5,604 bases of DNA from Acidimicrobiales bacterium (GCA_020439605.1 JAGQSI010000129.1:1-5604); one strand, 5' to 3'. Numbered from the stretch's first letter, positions 1 to 5,604 are shown. Numbers and translations are program-made. The notes: generated by a model not told the origin, from the letters alone.

Positions 1-1616
1 CTCCAGCGCCGAAACATCGGCCCACATCCCCAGTGCTCGGCAATGCCTTTAAAGATCTCGAAGTCACTCTTGGCTTCACCCGGCGGCTGGTGCAGCGCAC
101 GGACCCGACCAATCCGACGCTCGGAGTTGATAAAGGTCCCTTCCTTTTCGGCCCAGCCCGCAGCAGGCAAGAAGAGGTCAGCTTGAACAGCGGTCTCGGT
201 GTCGGCATAGAGGTCCTGAACGATCAACACATCGAGGCGTTCAAGCACTTCTTGCATATTCCCCTGGTTGATCCAGGAGTGCGCCGGGTTGGTGGCAAGG
301 ACCCACAGGCCACGGATCTTGCCGCTCACCACTCCTTCGATGATCTGGTCATAGGCCCAACTGGGTCGATCTGGGATCGCGCCAACATCGATTCCGATGA
401 TGTCCGCCACTTCTTGGCGATGCTGAGCGTTCGTGGTGTCACGTCCACCGAGCAGTGATGCAGTGTTGGAGAACAACCTCGAACCCATGGCGTTGCATTG
501 GCCAGTAATTGAGTTGGCACCGGTTCCGGGGCGGCCGATGTTGCCTGTCATGAGAGCCAGTGCGATGATCGCCTGAGCGGTGCGGGTTGCGGCGTGACCC
601 TGATTGACGCCCATGGTCCACCAGAACGAAACCCGCTCACCGCGAGCAATGGCGTCCACGGTGCCGAGGTATTGCTCCGGCGCTAGTCCAGTCGCGCCAC
701 ACACGGTGTCGACATCGAACCTTTGGACAAAAGCGCAGTACTGCTCAAAACCTGTTGTGTGTTCGTCGATGAAGTGCCGATCAATTGCACCTCTGGAGAT
801 CAATTCACGAGCGATGCCATAGAACAGAACCTGATCACTCTTTGGAGCTGTAGCAAGGTGTCTTGTTGCAGCCATTGCCGTCTCGGTGCTGCGAGGATCA
901 ACAACAATGACCTCAGGCGAATGAGGGTTGCGTTGCAACCGCTCGAACATGATCGGGTGTGCGATCGCAAGGTTGGAACCCACGAGCACCACCACATCTG
1001 ATTCCTCGAAATCTCGGTAGGTGTAGGGAGGGGCGTCGAAGCCGAAGCATTCCTTGTAGGCAACGACGGCGGTAGCCATGCACTGTCGTGTGTTGCCATC
1101 ACCATGAACCATTCCGAGGCCGAACTTGGCGAGCGCTCCGAGAAGGGCCATCTCTTCGGTGACGATCTGCCCGGTGGACAAGAAGGCAAACGAGTCGGAC
1201 CCATGTTCGCCCTGAACCGATCTCACCTTGGAACAGAACTGCTCAAACGCCACATCCCATGACACCGGCTCGAGTCGTGCGCCTCGACGCAACAACGGTC
1301 GGATCGCTCGACCGTTGGAGGACATGGGAGTCATTGCCTCCCAACCCTTTGGGCATGCCGATCCACTGTTGACCGGGTAGCCGGCGCTGGGCACCACGTT
1401 GATGGGCCGTCCGTCGCGTAGATGGATGTCTAGCGAACATCCCGTGGAACAGAATCCACACACCGACTTGGCTATCGCCGTGGGAGCATTGCGTGCGGGC
1501 ACCTGTTTGGCACCGATCCCCGATGATGAGGCACCGAGGCGCACCCTTGCTAGTTCATCGGTTCGAGGTCCGGTTCTTGCCCGCAGCTTCGGCACGGGTA
1601 GGGCGAAGCGAGTCAT
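1..1616 (-). CDS. nasA: NasA-like molybdopterin nitrate reductase, catalytic subunit (3' part off window)
   Basis: Molybdenum-bisMGD oxidoreductase, most likely reducing nitrate to nitrite in the cytoplasm. I translated 538 codons; the C-terminal part, including the usual dinucleotide-binding domain, lies beyond the left edge. An N-terminal [4Fe-4S] motif is complete: C53-x2-C56-x3-C60-x27-C88. The RQCMAT segment puts Cys179 where NasA/NapA enzymes have their Mo-ligating cysteine. MGVNQG (335-340), TGQCNAMGSR (371-380) and AEKEGTFINSERR (about 489-501) are family signatures; the GQ-NAMG pattern favours nitrate reductases over formate dehydrogenases. The ATG start at 1616 is well supported: AGGAG lies 7 bases upstream, and the start overlaps the previous gene's stop as ATGA, implying translational coupling. 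About 50 residues precede the first cysteine, with no twin-arginine signal, so the protein should stay inside. Electrons probably come from the fused subunit encoded upstream. Family call is firm; nitrate as substrate is likely but not proven, and another oxyanion remains possible. Confidence 0.88.
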   Translation of the reverse strand, partial: MTRFALPVPKLRARTGPRTDELARVRLGASSSGIGAKQVPARNAPTAIAKSVCGFCSTGCSLDIHLRDGRPINVVPSAGYPVNSGSACPKGWEAMTPMSSNGRAIRPLLRRGARLEPVSWDVAFEQFCSKVRSVQGEHGSDSFAFLSTGQIVTEEMALLGALAKFGLGMVHGDGNTRQCMATAVVAYKECFGFDAPPYTYRDFEESDVVVLVGSNLAIAHPIMFERLQRNPHSPEVIVVDPRSTETAMAATRHLATAPKSDQVLFYGIARELISRGAIDRHFIDEHTTGFEQYCAFVQRFDVDTVCGATGLAPEQYLGTVDAIARGERVSFWWTMGVNQGHAATRTAQAIIALALMTGNIGRPGTGANSITGQCNAMGSRLFSNTASLLGGRDTTNAQHRQEVADIIGIDVGAIPDRPSWAYDQIIEGVVSGKIRGLWVLATNPAHSWINQGNMQEVLERLDVLIVQDLYADTETAVQADLFLPAAGWAEKEGTFINSERRIGRVRALHQPPGEAKSDFEIFKGIAEHWGCGPMFRRW

Positions 1617-3310
1617 CGTAAGGCTCCTGGCATTCGGTCCGGGGAGGCCCCAGTGAAGTAGAGACTGCGCTCGACCCACGCGGCGCAAACGGTAAGAACC
1701 AAGACTCCCGCCCATCCCGCGACCTCGACTGGTCCAACCTCTCCAGCCGTAACAGTCGATACGCCAAAGCCAGTCAATCCGCCCGAGTTCACCGTGAGAA
1801 CAACCGCAAGTACTGCGGCGCCAGCCGAAGTGGCCAACGCTGCAACTAGACGAGGTCGTAGCGCCCCGAGCAGCAGAGACACCGACCGGCCCAAGGCATC
1901 GCCATGACCTCGGTGGCGCAAGATGAATGAGATGGCCGAGGCCCACCCGACCATCGCCCCGCCAACGACAAACGCTGCCGCCATGTCACTGGATCTGTGG
2001 GTACCGACGAACACGCTGTCGGCGAGAGCCACCGCGGCGCCTCCGCCGGCCATCATCGTCACAAAGAATCGAGCAGCAGTGCGCTCAAGCCTCCAATAGG
2101 GGCGCCCTGTGACGGCATACAACTTGGCGCTACACCCAACCCCGCACAGCCCTGCGGCCGCGGTGGCAATCACCAAGGCAGGGGCAAGTTCTCCTGGCAC
2201 CCAACCAGCGGCTGCTGCCGCAGTTGCACCACCAAGTGGGGCGTATATGCCAAAGGCGACGATCTCACGCGACAACCATGAATGCCCCAACCCGAGCACC
2301 GCCCTCCAGGCAACCAACGGCCTACCAAGGTGTAGGACGCTTGCCCCGATAGCAACCAGACCCGACAGCCAGGCCACCAGGACGTGCGCACCAGAAGCAG
2401 TCCCGGTGTCATCGGCGAGGTCCAACGCTTGTGAGAGAACAAAGGCTCCAACAGACACCTGGGTGAGCACCAACATCGCAACCAGTGGAGGGTGATCGTG
2501 GGCAGGGACAACATGGTGATCGTCGCCCGCACCCACCTGTTGTGGCCTCGGTTTGGTGGTCAGATAGACGGTGGTTGGCTGAGTATGTGCAGAGATGGGT
2601 GCAGTTGGAACCAACCGACTATCGGAGTCGATCGCCAACTCAACCTGCAGTTCGCCAACCGAGACAACCCCTATCGAAATGGCATTTGTTGGGCAACCCT
2701 GCACGCACGCAGGCGCTTCACCCACCGCAAGGCGATCGGTGCACATGTCGCACTTACGAACTATGCCAAGTCGGCTGTTGAACGATGGCACCTCATAAGG
2801 GCATGTCAACATGCAATAGCGACAACCGATGCATTGGTCGTCCAGGTGAGCCACGATCCCAGAGATCGGATCCTTCTCGTAGGCCTCGACGGGACAACCC
2901 GCCAGACACGCCGGCTCCAAACAGTGATGACATGCAGTGGTCACATGCTGTTGCCACGGGGTCACATCGGGTCCCTGATCCCTGCCGACTAGCAGGCCAA
3001 CACTACGCCAGGTTTCTGTTTCGTCCAGGCCGTTCAACGAATGGCATGCGGTGACACATGCCTTACATCCTGTGCAGCTATCTAGATCTACTTCGAAGCG
3101 GTATTGCTGGTCGGGCCCGGGCGCCGACGCTGGTAGCAAGGCACGAAACGACGATGGCACCGAGGTGGTCCCATCGATCGCAGCGTCGCCATAGCCACCT
3201 GCGGGGGCGGTACTGGCATGGTCGGCATTGGCGTGGTCGGGAGCAGCGTGGGCGTTGGTGTGCCAGTCGTCGAAGAGGTCAACTGCTGAGAGCTCACTCA
3301 CCTGAACCAT
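1613..3310 (-). CDS. Fused DmsB-DmsC-like protein: four-cluster ferredoxin plus quinol-linked membrane anchor
   Basis: A 565-residue electron-transfer subunit that would oxidise menaquinol in the membrane and pass electrons to the molybdoenzyme encoded next. Sixteen cysteines form four complete [4Fe-4S] sets: C79/82/85/89, C127/130/135/139, C160/163/166/170 and C187/190/202/206, the DmsB pattern. A linker with a His cluster (265-273) leads to eight hydrophobic segments, near 274-296, 309-328, 349-371, 376-400, 413-435, 442-464, 484-507 and 528-552, matching the eight helices of DmsC. HLGRPLVAW after helix 2, SWLSRE before helix 3 and YAVTGRPYW after helix 4 are DmsC-type loops. DmsB and DmsC are normally separate proteins; here they are one chain. 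The N-terminus carries a His/Ala-rich stretch (H17, H21, H26, H31) of unknown role. I chose ATG 3310 because it overlaps an upstream short frame as TGATG. An in-frame TTG at 3415 would add 35 residues but lacks a ribosome binding site, and GTG codons lie between. The stop at 1613 overlaps the next gene. Confidence 0.92.
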   Translation of the reverse strand: MVQVSELSAVDLFDDWHTNAHAAPDHANADHASTAPAGGYGDAAIDGTTSVPSSFRALLPASAPGPDQQYRFEVDLDSCTGCKACVTACHSLNGLDETETWRSVGLLVGRDQGPDVTPWQQHVTTACHHCLEPACLAGCPVEAYEKDPISGIVAHLDDQCIGCRYCMLTCPYEVPSFNSRLGIVRKCDMCTDRLAVGEAPACVQGCPTNAISIGVVSVGELQVELAIDSDSRLVPTAPISAHTQPTTVYLTTKPRPQQVGAGDDHHVVPAHDHPPLVAMLVLTQVSVGAFVLSQALDLADDTGTASGAHVLVAWLSGLVAIGASVLHLGRPLVAWRAVLGLGHSWLSREIVAFGIYAPLGGATAAAAAGWVPGELAPALVIATAAAGLCGVGCSAKLYAVTGRPYWRLERTAARFFVTMMAGGGAAVALADSVFVGTHRSSDMAAAFVVGGAMVGWASAISFILRHRGHGDALGRSVSLLLGALRPRLVAALATSAGAAVLAVVLTVNSGGLTGFGVSTVTAGEVGPVEVAGWAGVLVLTVCAAWVERSLYFTGASPDRMPGALR

Positions 3311-3381
3311 CAGGTCATGGTGCACCTCGGCGATTTCGACCGAGTGCCCACCCCGTGACACCGAAGTGACGGTTCGCTCAC
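3310..3381 (-). CDS. Candidate 23-codon leader peptide ahead of the DmsBC fusion
   Basis: A short frame starts at GTG 3381, eight bases after a strong Shine-Dalgarno (AGGTAGGAG, 3398-3390). It runs 23 codons (begins VSEPSLRCHG, ends SPRCTMT) and stops with TGA at 3312-3310. The last base of that stop is the first base of the ATG of the DmsBC gene, giving TGATG, a typical coupling junction. The DmsBC start itself has only GAGG 14 bases away, too far to work well, so ribosomes finishing this frame could be what starts the main gene. The peptide is Arg-rich with two Cys and matches nothing I recognise. Within it, a three-codon frame (ATG 3318, Met-Thr-stop) has GAGG six bases upstream and ends at the same TGA. 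It could be chance: the frame is short and no protein evidence exists. Confidence 0.35.
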   Translation of the reverse strand: MSEPSLRCHGVGTRSKSPRCTMT

Positions 3382-3389
3382 CGCGTGGA

Positions 3390-3398
3390 CTCCTACCT
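3390..3398 (-). promoter_or_regulatory. Strong Shine-Dalgarno serving the leader frame, out of frame with DmsBC
   Basis: AGGTAGGAG on the minus strand is the best ribosome binding site in the 129-base gap, yet it is placed for GTG 3381 and not for any in-frame start of the large gene: the nearest in-frame GTG (3361) is about 28 bases away and TTG 3415 lies upstream of it. This decides in favour of a leader frame followed by coupled initiation at ATG 3310. Confidence 0.5.
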
Positions 3399-3400
3399 GT

Positions 3401-3432
3401 GAGCCGGCTCCGCAATTGGCGAGCGGCCGCTC
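3401..3432. promoter_or_regulatory. Pair of GC-rich palindromes upstream of the reductase genes (possible operator or RNA hairpin)
   Basis: Two perfect palindromes, GAGCCGGCTC (3401-3410) and GAGCGGCCGCTC (3421-3432), sit between the end of the Ig-like gene and the leader of the DmsBC gene. Their centres are 21 bp apart, two turns of the helix, and a smaller palindrome CAATTG lies between them at 3413-3418. They could be binding sites for a dimeric regulator. As minus-strand RNA the distal one can fold into GAGC-GGCC-GCTC, extended by GGC/GCC with one bulged U, but no U-run follows, so an intrinsic terminator is not supported. No specific regulator can be named. Confidence 0.3.
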
Positions 3433-3439
3433 AGCCCAC

Positions 3440-4399
3440 TCAGTCCTTGGGGCAGCCTCGCTCGATATCAACTCGCCCTGCGACCATGGTGACCGAGTCC
3501 GCAGAGTTGGACGCAGCAATGATCACCTGTCGGTTGTTACCGATGCTCGCTTGGCTGAAGGAACCCGATTGCAAGGTGTATCGGTATGTGTTGCCAGATT
3601 TGGTCATCGGAGCATTGACGTTGGTTCCCGCGACGCTCACCGAGACCGACTTGGCGCCGTGAACTACGGCTGTCACCTCTGCTGAGTAACCGCAGTCGAG
3701 CACATAGAGAACAGCTCCGCCATAGCCAAAGGCCACGTCAGCACTCACGATATCTGGAGGGCTCTGGGGAATCGTGGTAGGCGGAATCGTGGTCGGAGGA
3801 CGGGTAGTGGGTGGCCGAGTTGTGGGAGGACGAGATGGCGGCCGGGTCGTGGGTACGGCGTTGGGCAACGTTGTGGTCTGATCGGTAGGAGCAGCGGTTG
3901 TAGTGCTTTCTGCGACGGTTGTGGTTTCGCCGGGAACCGTGGTTAGCGAAGCAGCGATAGTCGTAGTAACAACAGGTTCTGGAGCATCAGGAGCACCGTC
4001 CACAATGTCGACCGTCCGAGGTTCGGAACGAGCCTCTTGCCCACCCACCTGGGCTACCACGATTGAATGACGCCCGGCGGTTGCCTCCCAGTCAAAGGTG
4101 GCGTAGACGAGGTCCTGAACCACGGTGAGCTGATCGTCCTCTGCCACCTTCTTGTCGTCCACGTAGAGGACCAGAGCTGAGATCTTGGAATCGGCCACGC
4201 TGTGGGCATCCACCCCAACCGCCCCGGGCGAAAATGTTGACCCCGCTGCAGGGTTGTCTATCCACACCACAGCATCAGCCGATGACACGGATTGCGCCGG
4301 CGAGGACTGCCTAGTAGCAGCCACAGCAGCAGAGCCTCCGGCGGCAACAAGCAGTATCGGCATTAACACCTTTGCCCAAACCATCCCCAGACCGTACAT
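3440..4399 (-). CDS. Exported Ig-like protein with Thr/Pro-rich linker and Cys-bracketed C-terminal domain
   Basis: A 319-residue protein of unknown function, probably on the outer face of the membrane or secreted. Residues 7-28 form a hydrophobic signal segment ending GGSAAVAA, a plausible signal-peptidase site. Residues 44-133 read as a bacterial Ig-like beta sandwich (WIDNPAAGSTF at the start, ISALVLYVDDKKV in the middle, GRHSIVVAQV towards the end). Residues 135-216 are a disordered Thr/Pro linker, ending in PPTT repeats. The C-terminal domain is bracketed by Cys236 and Cys316, a likely disulfide, with alternating beta-like segments between. ATG 4399 is preferred over ATG 4432 because AGGAG stands six bases before it and the signal peptide then begins properly. 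It is divergent from the plus-strand gene at 4491, whose product has a similar layout. It lies 129 bases ahead of the reductase operon on the same strand; a functional link to it is not evident. Confidence 0.85.
   Translation of the reverse strand: MYGLGMVWAKVLMPILLVAAGGSAAVAATRQSSPAQSVSSADAVVWIDNPAAGSTFSPGAVGVDAHSVADSKISALVLYVDDKKVAEDDQLTVVQDLVYATFDWEATAGRHSIVVAQVGGQEARSEPRTVDIVDGAPDAPEPVVTTTIAASLTTVPGETTTVAESTTTAAPTDQTTTLPNAVPTTRPPSRPPTTRPPTTRPPTTIPPTTIPQSPPDIVSADVAFGYGGAVLYVLDCGYSAEVTAVVHGAKSVSVSVAGTNVNAPMTKSGNTYRYTLQSGSFSQASIGNNRQVIIAASNSADSVTMVAGRVDIERGCPKD
3770..3850 (-). repeat. Degenerate 15-bp repeats encoding (R/I)PPTT units
   Basis: The linker of the exported Ig-like protein contains successive pentapeptides of the form RPPTT, RPPTT, RPPTT, then IPPTT, with one variant RPPS unit. 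In the DNA this appears as a 15-base period of GTGG/GTCGG-type words with third-position changes. Such linkers are flexible, wall-spanning spacers and expand or shrink easily by slippage. The base-level copies are diverged, so the array is not recent. Confidence 0.75.
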
Positions 4400-4405
4400 G
4401 AAAGA

Positions 4406-4410
4406 CTCCT
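4406..4410 (-). promoter_or_regulatory. Ribosome binding site deciding the start of the exported Ig-like gene
   Basis: AGGAG on the minus strand, six bases before ATG 4399. It makes this the start rather than ATG 4432, which would add eleven polar residues ahead of the signal peptide. Confidence 0.75.
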
Positions 4411-4478
4411 GATGCTGAGGTGGAAGTTGCAACTCCGAGTAGTCCCCAAATCCAACGCAACGGGCCAGAACTCGGGTC

Positions 4479-4484
4479 TATGTT
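4479..4484 (+). promoter_or_regulatory. Candidate -10 element for a leaderless transcript
   Basis: TATGTT fits the actinobacterial -10 pattern TAnnnT and lies six bases before the ATG at 4491, the distance at which transcription would begin on or next to the start codon. The gene lacks a recognisable Shine-Dalgarno, which fits leaderless translation. No -35 box is evident. Short motifs like this arise by chance, so this is tentative. Confidence 0.3.
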
Positions 4485-4490
4485 GTCGCA

Positions 4491-5604
4491 ATGCAAAACA
4501 AGCGTGCGCTATGGATCATGGCATGGGTTGCTTCAGTGGCAGTCTTCGTGGCTGGGGTGACTTACCTGATCACTCAGAGGTCCGAGAGCACCAACCCAAA
4601 GAGCAACGAGGAAATCGCGGAGATTGCGACCATGCCGTTTCCTGCCGGGGTAACCACGTTGAGCAACCCGAACCTCAAAGTGGGCGATCAGGTGATGATG
4701 AGCGTTGAGGCCAATACGGCAAACGACGTGAAATCCATTTCCGTGTATGACGGTGCCCGGCGGGTTATGACTGTCCCAGCCGACGAAGGGCTCTCAACCA
4801 CCACGGTGCGTTTCCCGGTTCTGTCGGTAGGTCCCCACGCGCTCTACACGTCGGTCACGGACAGCAAAGGTCGAGAGACTCTCAGCGCAGTTAGCCAAGT
4901 TGATGTCTCAGCTGCCCCAGCCCCTAGGCCCCCAGAATCAAAGGACGCCACCAAGCCTTCGGGCGCCCAGCCCGATGAGCAGACCAAGAGCGCTCCAGTA
5001 ACGGTCACCGTCGATGCCGAACCCGGAGAAACCATGGGATCGGTGGTTGGGCGCATGAGCGTGAGCGAGGAGAATGCCGAGCTAACCGCAACCGACGACA
5101 CCGGAAAGCCGCTCGATCTGGACCCGAGCGACCCGATTCCAGAGGGTGCCCAGGTTGTGATCCGGGTCCCACGTGACAACGGTGCGTCTTCGTCGAAGAG
5201 CCCAGTGGTGTCCACCCCGACTGTTGAGGGAACCTTCGGAACCAAGTCCGGATTGACGGTTACTGCGAAAGCGGCCAGCAGCGGATGCAGTTTGGATCTT
5301 GACGCAACCGGCGGGGTCGGTCAGGTCACGTTCTATGAGGGATCTTCTTCGAGCGCCGGCTGGACCAAGGCTGGGCGCTCCACCGGCGAGCAAAGTGCCC
5401 AGATTCGTAATCTCACACCCGGAGCCCATGTACTCATGGCTCGTGATTCCAAGGGCACCCAATCTCCGCCTGTGGCGGTCACAGCGCCCGAGCCATGCCG
5501 AGAAGGAACCGGCTGGAGCGGTGCAGCCGCGATCGTCAATGGCAACCTCATCGTCCCGGCCAAGGTTGCAGGATCACGCACTTATCTCTACCTGCGGGTC
5601 GGGA
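4491..5604 (+). CDS. Membrane-anchored multidomain envelope protein: Ig-like, possible LysM-like, Cys-bracketed beta domain (3' end off window)
   Basis: At least 371 residues, open to the right edge; function unknown. Residues 7-28 form one hydrophobic helix after a basic start (MQNKRALW) and lack a clear cleavage site, so it is probably a signal anchor with the rest outside. Residues 48-140 resemble an Ig-like domain (VKSISVYDGARRV, then SVGPHALYTSV). A Pro/Lys/Glu-rich linker covers 141-168. Residues 170-227 have a LysM-like run: EPGETMGSVVGRMSVS, later DPIPEGAQVVIRVP. A beta-rich domain is bracketed by Cys266 and Cys336, and another seems to begin at 341 (GWSGAAAIVNGNL). The start is the first ATG of the frame after the divergent spacer; it has no good ribosome binding site and may be leaderless. 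The layout parallels the divergent neighbour's protein, suggesting shared function or common descent. A peptidoglycan-binding surface role is possible, based only on the weak LysM match. Confidence 0.82.
   Translation, partial: MQNKRALWIMAWVASVAVFVAGVTYLITQRSESTNPKSNEEIAEIATMPFPAGVTTLSNPNLKVGDQVMMSVEANTANDVKSISVYDGARRVMTVPADEGLSTTTVRFPVLSVGPHALYTSVTDSKGRETLSAVSQVDVSAAPAPRPPESKDATKPSGAQPDEQTKSAPVTVTVDAEPGETMGSVVGRMSVSEENAELTATDDTGKPLDLDPSDPIPEGAQVVIRVPRDNGASSSKSPVVSTPTVEGTFGTKSGLTVTAKAASSGCSLDLDATGGVGQVTFYEGSSSSAGWTKAGRSTGEQSAQIRNLTPGAHVLMARDSKGTQSPPVAVTAPEPCREGTGWSGAAAIVNGNLIVPAKVAGSRTYLYLRVG

Larger units (their letters stand above)
4400..4490. promoter_or_regulatory. Divergent promoter region between the two envelope-protein genes
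   Basis: These 91 bases separate the starts of two oppositely directed genes and must hold promoters for both unless transcription begins inside a gene. A perfect 10-bp palindrome, AGTTGCAACT, lies at 4425-4434, just upstream of the minus-strand ribosome binding site, and could be an operator. I see no convincing -35/-10 pair for the minus-strand gene. The plus-strand side has a -10-like hexamer close to the gene start. Confidence 0.5.

Noticed and set aside
33..458. Plus-strand open frame (141 codons) at the left edge
   Set aside because: It lies opposite the catalytic subunit, which continues unbroken with conserved motifs through this region.
2492..2992. Long plus-strand open frame (166 codons) opposite the iron-sulfur region
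   Set aside because: It is antisense to the DmsBC gene, whose four cysteine clusters and helices fix the true frame. The antisense product has no recognisable motifs, and open antisense frames are common in GC-rich DNA.
3311..3415. 35-residue N-terminal extension of the DmsBC protein from TTG 3415
   Set aside because: TTG 3415 has no ribosome binding site, the palindromes and Shine-Dalgarno lie around it, and the extension is Arg/Gly-rich without resemblance to the family's N-terminus.
3421..3432. Intrinsic terminator after the exported Ig-like gene
   Set aside because: The palindrome can fold as RNA, but no U-tract follows on the minus strand, so read-through into the reductase genes cannot be excluded.
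3770..3850. CRISPR-like or mobile tandem array
   Set aside because: The 15-base period simply reflects the PPTT protein repeats, and there are no spacers or constant repeats.
4412..4708. Plus-strand frame of 98 codons overlapping the start of the envelope gene
   Set aside because: It overlaps the plus-strand gene in another frame and shows no hydrophobic or domain pattern, whereas the 4491 frame gives a clean signal anchor and stays open to the edge.
4844..5245. Minus-strand frame of 133 codons within the plus-strand envelope gene
   Set aside because: Low-complexity Ser/Gly/Val translation antisense to a gene with clear domain structure; no start signal seen.

Overview
The window looks like a stretch of a GC-rich actinobacterial chromosome. 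Two things suggest this: Thr/Pro-rich linkers built from PPTT repeats in an exported protein, a style I associate with Acidimicrobiia such as Ilumatobacter relatives, and GC-rich third codon positions. The assignment rests on style only and is tentative. There are four protein-coding genes and no RNA genes, mobile elements or CRISPR arrays that I can support.

Positions 1-3310 (minus strand) hold a two-gene molybdoenzyme operon, read right to left. The upstream gene (3310-1613) encodes a single-chain fusion of a four-cluster iron-sulfur electron-transfer subunit (DmsB-like) and an eight-helix quinol-binding membrane anchor (DmsC-like). Its stop overlaps the start of the downstream gene (1616 to beyond the left edge) by ATGA. 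That gene encodes a molybdopterin catalytic subunit closest to assimilatory nitrate reductase NasA. No Tat signal is visible on either protein, so together they would take electrons from membrane quinol and deliver them to a cytoplasmic active site, probably for nitrate reduction. The fusion gene is preceded by a 129-base leader with two palindromes 21 bp apart, a strong Shine-Dalgarno and a 23-codon upstream reading frame that ends in a TGATG overlap with the gene start.

Positions 3440-5604 hold two divergently transcribed envelope proteins separated by 91 bases. The minus-strand gene (4399-3440) encodes an exported protein with an Ig-like domain, a Thr/Pro linker and a Cys-bracketed C-terminal domain. 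The plus-strand gene (4491 to beyond the right edge) encodes a membrane-anchored protein with a similar Ig-like domain, a polar linker, a possible LysM-like module and a Cys-bracketed beta domain. The two share an architecture and probably work in the same extracellular process, whose nature the sequence does not reveal. The plus-strand gene has no clear ribosome binding site but a -10-like hexamer placed for a leaderless transcript.

The most unusual items are the quinol-linked wiring of a NasA-like enzyme through a one-piece DmsBC protein, the leader-peptide arrangement ahead of it, and the divergent pair of matching, otherwise unrecognised envelope proteins.
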